This document shows positions 1 to 5,714 of a DNA stretch of 9,752 bases, one piece after another. The translations under genes were made by a program, and so were the position numbers. Under the pieces are notes generated by a model, which was given only the letters and a program-made list of their open reading frames with translations, was not told the origin of the DNA and ran no database searches. The stretch is taken from NCBI GenBank assembly GCA_964468685.1, contig CAYXUH010000069.1:1-9752 (forward strand). Reading direction: 5' to 3'. How positions within the stretch are numbered: the first letter of the stretch is position 1; each line of letters opens with the position of its first letter. Source of the DNA: UBA6078 sp964468685 (GTDB lineage Bacteria > Desulfobacterota > Syntrophia > Syntrophales > UBA2210).

Positions 1-851
1 TTCATCTCAGCCGGGCAGGGGAGCAACTGCGTCACGGCGTCGAGCATGGGTTGAACGCCCTTGTTCTTATAAGCCGATCCCATTAAAACCAGCGTTATCT
101 CGCGTGTAAGCGTCCCCCTGCGCAGGGCGCTTATAAGAAGGTCCTCTGGAATGGCGCGCTCTTCGAGAACGGCTTCGGTGAGTTCGTCTGAAAAGATCGA
201 TGCAGCATCTATCAAGATTTCTCTCTTCGCGGCGGCTTCGGGTAACAATGCGTCCGGAATGTCCTCAACACGGACAATCTCTCCCTTCTCGCCGTCGAAA
301 TAGACCGCCTTCATTGAGATCAGGTCTACGACCCCCTGGAAGTTGTTTTCCAGTCCGATGGGGATCTGTATAGCAACGGCGTTGTGCCCCAGTTTCGATT
401 TGAGCTGGCCGATGACACGGAAAGGGTCCGCTCCGCTCCGGTCGCATTTGTTTACAAAGGCGATGCAGGGAACCTTGTAGCGCTTCATCTGCTGATCGAC
501 GGTAATGGACTGTGACTGCACGCCACCCACTGCGCACAGGACGAGGACGGCCCCGTCGAGTACCCTGAGAGAACGCTCAACCTCCACGGTGAAATCGACG
601 TGCCCGGGGGTGTCGATGATGTTGATCTCATGCTCCTGCCATTCGCAGAATGTAGCCGCCGAGGCTATGGTAATGCCGCGTTCTTTCTCGAGCTCCATGG
701 AGTCCATGGTTGCCCCGACGCCATCCTTCCCCTTCACGTCATGAATCGCGTGGATACGCTTTGTGTAAAAGAGGATTCTTTCCGTCAGTGTCGTTTTCCC
801 CGAATCGATATGCGCACTGATCCCTATATTTCTTACCTTGCTGTTATCCAT
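1..851 (-). CDS. fusA: Elongation factor G, mitochondrial EFG1-like (spdEFG) type, N-terminal part
   Basis: Translational GTPase that drives ribosome translocation; 283 codons are present and the gene continues beyond the left edge. Translating the minus strand from ATG at 851 gives G1 AHIDSGKT (residues 13-20), switch I RGIT (58-61), G3 DTPGH (80-84) and G4 NKCD (134-137), then the start of the G' region. An AGGG at 861-864, nine bases from the ATG, is the likely ribosome binding site. The opening ISAHIDSGKTTLTERILFYT, the KGKDGVGATMDSMELEKERG segment and GGVQSQS (rather than GGVEPQS of ordinary bacterial EF-G) resemble mitochondrial EFG1 and the spd-type EF-Gs of spirochaetes, planctomycetes and deltaproteobacteria. 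That subtype call is from recalled motifs, not a tree. G4 has Cys where Met or Leu is usual. It is transcribed divergently from the zap/rny block. EF-G identity is near certain; subtype about 0.8. Confidence 0.95.
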   Translation of the reverse strand, partial: MDNSKVRNIGISAHIDSGKTTLTERILFYTKRIHAIHDVKGKDGVGATMDSMELEKERGITIASAATFCEWQEHEINIIDTPGHVDFTVEVERSLRVLDGAVLVLCAVGGVQSQSITVDQQMKRYKVPCIAFVNKCDRSGADPFRVIGQLKSKLGHNAVAIQIPIGLENNFQGVVDLISMKAVYFDGEKGEIVRVEDIPDALLPEAAAKREILIDAASIFSDELTEAVLEERAIPEDLLISALRRGTLTREITLVLMGSAYKNKGVQPMLDAVTQLLPCPAEM

Positions 852-903
852 GCCTGTTTTCCCTATGGGTAATGATAATGATATGATCCCCCCAAGTAAA
901 TAA

Positions 904-924
904 CCCCCCTTCAGCACAGGGGGG
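904..924 (-). promoter_or_regulatory. GC-rich hairpin in the fusA leader
   Basis: CCCCCCT (904-910) and AGGGGGG (918-924) form a perfect 7-bp stem with a 7-nt loop. It lies between the predicted fusA promoter and its start codon, so it would be in the 5' leader of the mRNA. On neither strand is it followed by a run of T, so it does not look like a normal intrinsic terminator. Its role is unknown; it may only stabilise the leader. Confidence 0.4.
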
Positions 925-958
925 CATAAAAATTGTATCTCAATACGAAAAACCATAA

Positions 959-987
959 CTTATAGTAGATTAGCCATTACCTGTCAA
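959..987 (-). promoter_or_regulatory. Sigma-70-type promoter for fusA
   Basis: On the minus strand a perfect -35 TTGACA (987-982) is followed by exactly 17 bases and a -10 TATAAG (964-959). It points at fusA and would give a leader of about 100 nt before the ATG at 851. Near-consensus match, read directly from sequence; strength is inferred. Confidence 0.75.
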
Positions 988-1025
988 GGATTATTTGGGT
1001 GCATTGACCCGTGATAAATAGCGCC

Positions 1026-1054
1026 TTGACTTTTATCGGACGAGTTGGCATAAT
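1026..1054 (+). promoter_or_regulatory. Sigma-70-type promoter for the zap-ssrS-rny-ymdB-tyrS block
   Basis: TTGACT (1026-1031), a 17-base spacer and CATAAT (1049-1054) make a good plus-strand promoter, followed by an A-rich stretch. It would start transcription near 1061, about 37 nt before the GTG of the first gene. Together with the minus-strand promoter at 959-987 it forms a back-to-back divergent pair. Confidence 0.7.
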
Positions 1055-1097
1055 CAAAAAAAAATAGGATGTTACTGAAGAAAAGTCGAGGCTATGT

Positions 1098-1325
1098 GTG
1101 GAGTTAGGAAGGTTTGGCGAACTTGAGCGAAGGATACGGGAAATTGTAGAAGAATATTCCACGTTGAAGAGTCGGAATCAGGAACTGGAAAGATTATTGG
1201 AAGAGAAACAAGTCCGGTTGGAGGAGGCCGAAAACAGGGCACGGGTTTTAAACGAACAAGAGGATGCTGTGCGTACCAGGGTTGATGTGCTCCTTGATAT
1301 GTTGAGTGATATAGAAGTATCGTAG
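1098..1325 (+). CDS. Small coiled-coil protein, possibly ZapB-like cell-division factor
   Basis: A 75-residue, highly charged protein that is almost wholly predicted helical coiled coil: the stretch from about residue 5 to 60 is rich in E, R, K and L with heptad-like spacing, and there is no signal peptide, cysteine or catalytic motif. The chosen start is GTG at 1098 because GAGG (1088-1091) lies six bases upstream; the nearby ATG at 1094 is in another frame and hits a stop after ten codons, and the frame of 1098 is closed upstream at 1065. It is 22 nt from zapA, so it is probably cotranscribed with it. Short coiled-coil genes ahead of zapA in deltaproteobacteria are often labelled ZapB or cell-division protein on that basis. 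The function here is inferred from context and shape only; sequence similarity to E. coli ZapB is not evident. Confidence 0.8.
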   Translation: MELGRFGELERRIREIVEEYSTLKSRNQELERLLEEKQVRLEEAENRARVLNEQEDAVRTRVDVLLDMLSDIEVS

Positions 1326-1347
1326 GTGAAGCACAGGGGAATCGCAT

Positions 1348-1659
1348 TTGAAAAAGCGTTTCGATATAATGGTTATGGGACGGGAGTTCTCCGTCCTGAG
1401 CGACAAAGGGGATGAGTATGTAGATAAGATTGTCCGGTATGTAAATGAGAGGGCTAGGGAAATAGGAGAGGCCTCAGAGAATGCAACAGCTTCAGATATT
1501 GCTATTTTGGTTGCTTTAAATATTGCCGAAGAATTGTTTGGAATACAAGAAGAAAAAGAGGGTCTGCGTAGCAGATTCGAAGGTGGGATTGAGGAATTAA
1601 TCGGTTATATAGATAAGAAGAGTGCAATAATCCCCTGCAATGTGCGTGATGACCTATAG
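1348..1659 (+). CDS. zapA: Cell division protein ZapA
   Basis: ZapA binds FtsZ at midcell and bundles or cross-links its protofilaments. The 103-residue length fits the family (about 95-110). The N-terminal globular part shows the family pattern: a beta strand with MGREFSVLSD (about residues 10-19), then DEYVDKIVRYVNERAREI (about 22-39), a helix containing ASDIAILVALNIAEEL, and a C-terminal coiled coil (about 66-92). The start is TTG at 1348, supported by AGGGG at 1335-1339 eight bases upstream; no in-frame ATG gives the conserved N-terminus. The last ten or so codons overlap the predicted 5' strand of the 6S RNA, so the C-terminal tail past IDKK is likely set by RNA rather than protein constraint. 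ZapA followed by 6S RNA is a widely conserved arrangement in proteobacteria. Confidence 0.92.
   Translation: MKKRFDIMVMGREFSVLSDKGDEYVDKIVRYVNERAREIGEASENATASDIAILVALNIAEELFGIQEEKEGLRSRFEGGIEELIGYIDKKSAIIPCNVRDDL
1589..1617 (+). promoter_or_regulatory. Possible internal promoter for 6S RNA
   Basis: Inside the 3' part of zapA, TTGAGG (1589-1594), 17 bases and GATAAG (1612-1617) would start transcription near 1624, close to the base of the predicted 6S closing stem. An overlapping TATAGA (1608-1613) is an alternative -10. The match is moderate, and 6S could equally be processed from the zapA transcript. Confidence 0.35.
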
Positions 1660-1822
1660 TTTTTTGAACCAACACCTTATGACTAGGTGCCCTTCCTTGT
1701 TCGTGGTGTGCATGTCCGCCACCTCCCGCGAGGGATGGGGTGGAAAGCCTTAAGCGGCAACAGGGCGCCAATTTTTTTATAAGGTTCAAAAAAGTGGTTT
1801 TCACGGCATAGGCGGGGGAGAC
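1628..1822 (+). ncRNA. ssrS: 6S RNA (SsrS), RNA polymerase holoenzyme regulator
   Basis: 6S RNA mimics an open promoter and sequesters sigma-70 RNA polymerase, mostly in stationary phase. The segment folds as one long imperfect hairpin with a central bubble. Closing-stem pairs are TCCCCTGC (1631-1638) with GCGGGGGA (1812-1819), GTGATGACC (1646-1654) with GGTTTTCAC (1796-1804, one mismatch), and TTTTTTGAACC (1660-1670) with GGTTCAAAAAA (1783-1793). The bubble is followed by GGTGCCC (1686-1692) with GGGCGCC (1763-1769), and a terminal arm near CCCGCGAGGG. The 3' arm carries AAAGCCTTAAGCGGCAACA, close to the E. coli 6S segment GAAGCCTTAAAACTGCGACG, and GTGTGCATG resembles its GTGAGCATG. Length of about 190 nt and position directly after zapA both match the family. 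The exact ends are estimates; the 5' strand overlaps the end of zapA by about 30 nt. An SRP RNA was considered but its tetraloop motif is absent. Confidence 0.85.
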
Positions 1823-1888
1823 ACGTATGGCAGAAGCGGTTTCATCTCTCTCCAGGCCTTGGGCTCAATGTATAGGGCCCTATCTCCG

Positions 1889-1912
1889 GCGGTTGCACTT
1901 CGGGCGCACCGC
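1889..1912 (+). terminator. Possible hairpin terminator between 6S RNA and rny
   Basis: GCGGTTGCAC (1889-1898) and GGCGCACCGC (1903-1912) can form an interrupted stem around a TTCG turn, followed by GTCG and only four T. It could end or attenuate transcripts leaving the 6S gene, but the U-tract is short. The rest of 1823-1994 shows no gene: only very short open frames, such as 15 codons from ATG at 1827, without recognisable content, and the rny ribosome binding site at its end. Confidence 0.3.
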
Positions 1913-1994
1913 GTCGTTTTCCTGTCCCCTCCCATTCCTAAAAGGGTGAGTTTCCTGTTCCTGCGAAATAATTATGGGGGGGAGGTAAGAGAAT

Positions 1995-3560
1995 TTGTTA
2001 AACATCAGTTTTATAATACTGGTAGTGTTGGTATCCGCGGCACTGGGCGCGGTGCTGGGATATTGTGTGAGAAAGAGTATTTCAGGGAGGATGCTGGAGT
2101 CATCCGAAAACCTGTCGTTGAGAATTACCAGCGAGGCCAAGAAAGAGGCTGAGAATATAAAGAAAGAGGCTATTCTCCAGGCAAAGGATAATCTCCTCAA
2201 GGCCAAGAATGAGTTTGAGAGAGAGACCAGAGACAGAAGGACAGAGATTGAAAAGGTAGAAGAGAGGATCCATCAGAAGGAAGAGAATCTTGACAAAAAG
2301 ACAGATCTGTTTGCCCAGAGAGAGGCCATAATAGAGAAAAGAGAAAACGCTGTCATCGATAAAGAGACACTTTTGAATGAAAAACATGACAGGGTAGACA
2401 AAATCATTGAAGAACAAAGAGAACAATTGGAAAAGATTGCCGGGATTTCGTCAGAGGAGGCGAAGGACTCCCTTGTCCAGCTGATGGTGGATGATGCGCG
2501 GCACGAAGCAGGCGGTGTCATACGCAAAATAGAAGAAGAGACAAAGCGGGAATCGGAAAAGAGGTCCAGCGAGATACTGGCCTATGCGGTACAAAGGTAT
2601 TCCTCCGATTTTGTGGCAGAGCATACCGTGTCGGTGGTCAACCTTCCCTCGGATGAGATGAAGGGGAGGATAATCGGCAGGGAGGGACGGAACATCCGGG
2701 CCATAGAGGCCGCTACCGGGACAGACCTTATTATAGACGACACGCCCGAGGCCGTGGTTATCTCGAGCTTCGACTCCGTGCGGCGGGAAGTGGCAAAGAG
2801 GTCTCTGGAGAATCTGATACATGACGGGAGGATCCACCCGGGGAGGATAGAGGAGGTAGTCAAGAAGGTACAGACCGAAGTTGACAAGGTAATTCGTGAA
2901 ACCGGCGAACGGACATCATTCGATGCGGGAGTACATGATGTCCATCCGGAACTGCTGACCCTTCTCGGACGCTTGAGATTCCGGACAAGCTTTTCCCAGA
3001 ATGTCCTGGAGCATTCCATAGAGGTCTCGCATCTCGCTGGGATGATGGCCGCCGAGCTTAAGGTGAACGTAAAGGATGCCAAAAGGGCCGGGCTTTTGCA
3101 CGATATAGGGAAGGCTGTCGATCATGAGGTCGAGGGACCGCATGCCACCATCGGGGCGGAATATGCCCGGAAATTCGGGGAATCCGAGAGGATTGTTCAG
3201 GCCATCGCGCAGCATCATGATGACGGACGGGACAATACCGTCCTGGGTGTTTTGATCCAGGCGGCGGACACCCTTTCCGCCGCGAGACCCGGCGCCCGCA
3301 GGGAGATGCTGGCAACCTATGTAAAACGATTGACCGAACTGGAGGGGATAGCGACCTCTTTCAATGGTGTCGATAAGTGTTATGCTATCCAGGCCGGAAG
3401 AGAGGTACGCATCCTCGTGGAGAATGAAAAGGTATCCGACAGTGATGCCGTCATGCTCTGCAGGGATATTGCAAGAAAGGTAGAGGCGGAACTTACCTAT
3501 CCGGGGCAGATAAAGGTCACGGTCATACGGGAGATGCGCGTGTCCGAGTTCGCAAAATAG
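1995..3560 (+). CDS. rny: Ribonuclease Y (membrane-anchored endoribonuclease)
   Basis: RNase Y is a membrane-anchored endonuclease that starts mRNA decay. The 521 residues match the family's usual ~520. Order: an N-terminal membrane helix (about residues 4-25), a long charged coiled coil (about 30-200), a KH RNA-binding domain with GRIIGREGRNIRAIE (from residue 224), and an HD phosphohydrolase domain with the metal-binding HDIGKA pair H369-D370, followed by EVEGPHATIGAEYA and QHHDD. All expected catalytic signatures are intact. The start is TTG at 1995, because GGAGG at 1981-1985 lies nine bases upstream and the reading begins right at the membrane helix. It is followed 27 nt later by a YmdB-family gene, the same rny-ymdB pairing seen in Bacillus and many other bacteria, which suggests linked roles in RNA or second-messenger phosphodiester metabolism. 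Confidence 0.98.
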   Translation: MLNISFIILVVLVSAALGAVLGYCVRKSISGRMLESSENLSLRITSEAKKEAENIKKEAILQAKDNLLKAKNEFERETRDRRTEIEKVEERIHQKEENLDKKTDLFAQREAIIEKRENAVIDKETLLNEKHDRVDKIIEEQREQLEKIAGISSEEAKDSLVQLMVDDARHEAGGVIRKIEEETKRESEKRSSEILAYAVQRYSSDFVAEHTVSVVNLPSDEMKGRIIGREGRNIRAIEAATGTDLIIDDTPEAVVISSFDSVRREVAKRSLENLIHDGRIHPGRIEEVVKKVQTEVDKVIRETGERTSFDAGVHDVHPELLTLLGRLRFRTSFSQNVLEHSIEVSHLAGMMAAELKVNVKDAKRAGLLHDIGKAVDHEVEGPHATIGAEYARKFGESERIVQAIAQHHDDGRDNTVLGVLIQAADTLSAARPGARREMLATYVKRLTELEGIATSFNGVDKCYAIQAGREVRILVENEKVSDSDAVMLCRDIARKVEAELTYPGQIKVTVIREMRVSEFAK

Positions 3561-3587
3561 GATGGGAAGCAAGGAAAGATCTAAGAC

Positions 3588-4373
3588 GTGAAGGTACTCT
3601 TTATCGGAGACATAGTCGGAAAACCCGGGCGAAGAGCGGTAAAAGTCCTCCTCCCCGGTATAGTGGGAAGCTATGGGGTAGACATCGTCATAGCGAATTG
3701 TGAGAACGCGGCCGGGGGGTTCGGTGTAACCAGAAAGGTCGTCGATGAACTGTACAGCAATGATATAGACATCCTGACCTCCGGAAACCATATATGGGAC
3801 AAGAGGGAGGTAACGGAGTTCATTGGCGACTATGAGACGCTCCTTCGACCGGCCAATTATCCCGCCGGGACTGTTGGCAAAGGGAGTGTGATCGTGCATA
3901 ATGGCTCGGGAACATCTCTGGGCGTGCTGAACCTTGAAGGGAGGGTCTTTATGAAACCCCTCGACTGCCCCTTCCGTGTCGCTGAGAGAGAGATAGATAC
4001 GCTCAAAGATAAGACAAATATCATCCTTGTTGACATACACGCCGAAGCGACCTCCGAAAAGGAAGCGCTGGGTTGGTTTCTGGATGGACGAGTCAGTGCC
4101 GTCGTGGGTACGCATACCCATGTGCAGACGGCGGACGAACGGGTGCTCCCCCGCGGGACCGCGTACATAACGGATGTCGGGATGACGGGCCCCTGTGATT
4201 CCGTCCTGGGGATCAAGAAAGAGGTGGCGCTTGAGAGATTTCTGACCCTCCTCCCCAACCGCTACGAAGTCGCGAAGGGGGATGTCCGGCTTCAGGGGGT
4301 GCTTATAGATATTGATGATACGACGGGCAGGGCCCTTTCAATTGAGAGGCTGAATATTGCCATGGAAAGTTGA
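3588..4373 (+). CDS. ymdB: YmdB-family metallophosphoesterase (TIGR00282)
   Basis: Dinuclear-metal phosphodiesterase; the Bacillus YmdB acts on cyclic nucleotide phosphodiesters and affects biofilm and motility programmes, but the substrate in this organism is not known. At 261 residues it has the family's usual size. The metal ligands are all visible: D8 in FIGDIVG, E39-N40 in NCENA, N67 in GNHIWD, H151 in DIHAEATSEK, and H176 and H178 in GTHTHVQTAD. There is no signal peptide, so it is cytoplasmic. The start is GTG at 3588, with AAGGA (3571-3575) upstream at a somewhat long spacing of 12 bases; it lines up exactly with the family N-terminus MKVLFIGDIVG. Its stop overlaps the tyrS start (TGATG), indicating translational coupling and a shared transcript. 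Confidence 0.96.
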   Translation: MKVLFIGDIVGKPGRRAVKVLLPGIVGSYGVDIVIANCENAAGGFGVTRKVVDELYSNDIDILTSGNHIWDKREVTEFIGDYETLLRPANYPAGTVGKGSVIVHNGSGTSLGVLNLEGRVFMKPLDCPFRVAEREIDTLKDKTNIILVDIHAEATSEKEALGWFLDGRVSAVVGTHTHVQTADERVLPRGTAYITDVGMTGPCDSVLGIKKEVALERFLTLLPNRYEVAKGDVRLQGVLIDIDDTTGRALSIERLNIAMES

Positions 4374-5665
4374 TGAGTATGAGTGGGAAAAGCGCATATG
4401 ACGTCCTGCATGAGAGGGGATTCATAGAACAGGTAACGGATGAGGGACCCATACAGAGACTTCTGGAGGAAGGACCTGTTACCTGTTACATCGGTTTTGA
4501 TCCCACGGCGGCGAGCCTCCATATCGGGAGCCTCGTCCCGATAATGTCGCTTGTCCATATGCAGCGTTGTGGACACCGGCTTATCGCCCTTGTCGGCGGT
4601 GGCACCGCACTTATCGGTGATCCCAGCGGCAAGACCGAGATGCGTCGCATACTGACACGGTATGAGATAGATGCCAATGCGGAGGCTATCAAAGGGCAAT
4701 TGTCCCAATACCTGGATTTTGGGGAGGGGAAGGCACTCCTTCTAAACAACGCGGACTGGTTGGCGGAGCTCAACTATGTCGAGTTTCTGCGGGACATAGG
4801 GCGTTGTTTCAGCGTCAACCGGATGCTCACCGCGGAGAGCTACCGGATGCGTCTGGAAACAGGGCTCAACTTTATCGAATTCAACTATATGCTCCTGCAA
4901 TCCTATGATTTTTATTATCTGTGTAAACACTATGGCTGTACCCTCCAGATGGGAGGCAATGACCAGTGGGGCAATATTGTTGCGGGGATAGATCTGACGA
5001 GGAGGCTCGAAGAAAAGAAGATCTACGGTATGACCTTTCCCCTTCTTACCACCGCCCAGGGTCACAAGATGGGGAAGACGGAGAAGGGAACGATATGGCT
5101 GGACGCCGGTCTCACCACCCCCTATGACTATTTTCAGTACTGGATAAACACGGAAGACGCCGATGTGAAAAAATTCCTTGCCCTCTTTACCCTTTTGCCC
5201 ATGGAAGAGATCAGGGAGTCTGAAAAACTGGTGAATTCCGAGCTGAATATGGCAAAGGCCGTTCTGGCCTTTGAGGCGACAAAGATCACCCATGGGCAGG
5301 GCGCGGCAGTTGCCGCCTGGGGGGCCGCAGTGAATAACTTCGGGTTGAAACCCGTGAGCCCCGATCTCTTCCCGTCAAGCTCCATTCCCAGGACCGGGGC
5401 CGGTGTCGATGAATCGGCGATTTCCACCGTGGAAAAGACTAAGGGTGAATTGGAGGGGGGGATTCCTGCCTTCGAACTCTTTCATGGTGTAGGTTTGTGT
5501 AAATCCAGAGGTGAGGCACGGCGGCTGATCGTGCAGGGTGGAGCATACGTTAATGGCCGGCAGATAGGGGTCTTTGACGAAAAGATCGGGTCAGACGACA
5601 TCGAAGGCGGTGAAATCCGCCTGAGAAAAGGAAAAAAACAGCACATGGTGATCAGGGTAGCGTAG
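4373..5665 (+). CDS. tyrS: Tyrosyl-tRNA synthetase
   Basis: Class I aminoacyl-tRNA synthetase that charges tRNA-Tyr with tyrosine using ATP; cytoplasmic homodimer. The 430 residues fit bacterial TyrRS (about 420-430). Visible: YIGFDPTAASLHIGS with the HIGH-like HIGS at residues 50-53, GGGTALIGDPSGK, the tyrosine-site segment LLQSYDFYYL and GGNDQWGNI, the KMSKS-equivalent KMGKT (232-236, comparable to KFGKT in E. coli), and a C-terminal S4 RNA-binding domain with SRGEARRLIVQGGAYVNG. I chose ATG at 4373, which overlaps the ymdB stop by one base; TTG at 4370 and ATG at 4379 are in frame and possible. No T-box leader is seen, and none would fit in the overlap. It ends the rightward block and converges on the CLC gene. 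No anomaly seen. Confidence 0.97.
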   Translation: MSMSGKSAYDVLHERGFIEQVTDEGPIQRLLEEGPVTCYIGFDPTAASLHIGSLVPIMSLVHMQRCGHRLIALVGGGTALIGDPSGKTEMRRILTRYEIDANAEAIKGQLSQYLDFGEGKALLLNNADWLAELNYVEFLRDIGRCFSVNRMLTAESYRMRLETGLNFIEFNYMLLQSYDFYYLCKHYGCTLQMGGNDQWGNIVAGIDLTRRLEEKKIYGMTFPLLTTAQGHKMGKTEKGTIWLDAGLTTPYDYFQYWINTEDADVKKFLALFTLLPMEEIRESEKLVNSELNMAKAVLAFEATKITHGQGAAVAAWGAAVNNFGLKPVSPDLFPSSSIPRTGAGVDESAISTVEKTKGELEGGIPAFELFHGVGLCKSRGEARRLIVQGGAYVNGRQIGVFDEKIGSDDIEGGEIRLRKGKKQHMVIRVA

Positions 5666-5693
5666 TTCATATCGCGATGCCGATACACTGCAA

Positions 5694-5712
5694 CGGACCC
5701 TCAGTGGGACCG
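5694..5712. terminator. Hairpin in the tyrS/CLC convergent spacer
   Basis: CGGACCC (5694-5700) and GGGACCG (5706-5712) form a seven-position stem with one A-A mismatch and a TCAGT loop, placed between the two stop codons. A run of nine T (5727-5735) follows on the plus strand but 14 bases later and inside the CLC coding end, where it encodes lysines. It may be a shared or bidirectional terminator; the spacing is not ideal for either direction. Confidence 0.4.
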
Positions 5713-5714
5713 CG

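Noticed and set aside
1660..1796. SRP (4.5S) RNA or a riboswitch as the identity of the structured region
   Set aside because: The SRP GGAA tetraloop and its conserved internal loops are missing, while the GCCTTAA..CGGCAACA segment, the central bubble and the position after zapA fit 6S RNA.
1859..2152. Plus-strand 97-codon frame overlapping the start of rny
   Set aside because: No ribosome binding site or family features; it overlaps the rny membrane anchor in another frame and the noncoding leader.
2916..4121. A 401-codon open frame on the minus strand across rny and ymdB
   Set aside because: It lies opposite two firmly identified genes with intact motifs, shows no recognisable domain, and is explained by codon bias of the sense genes.
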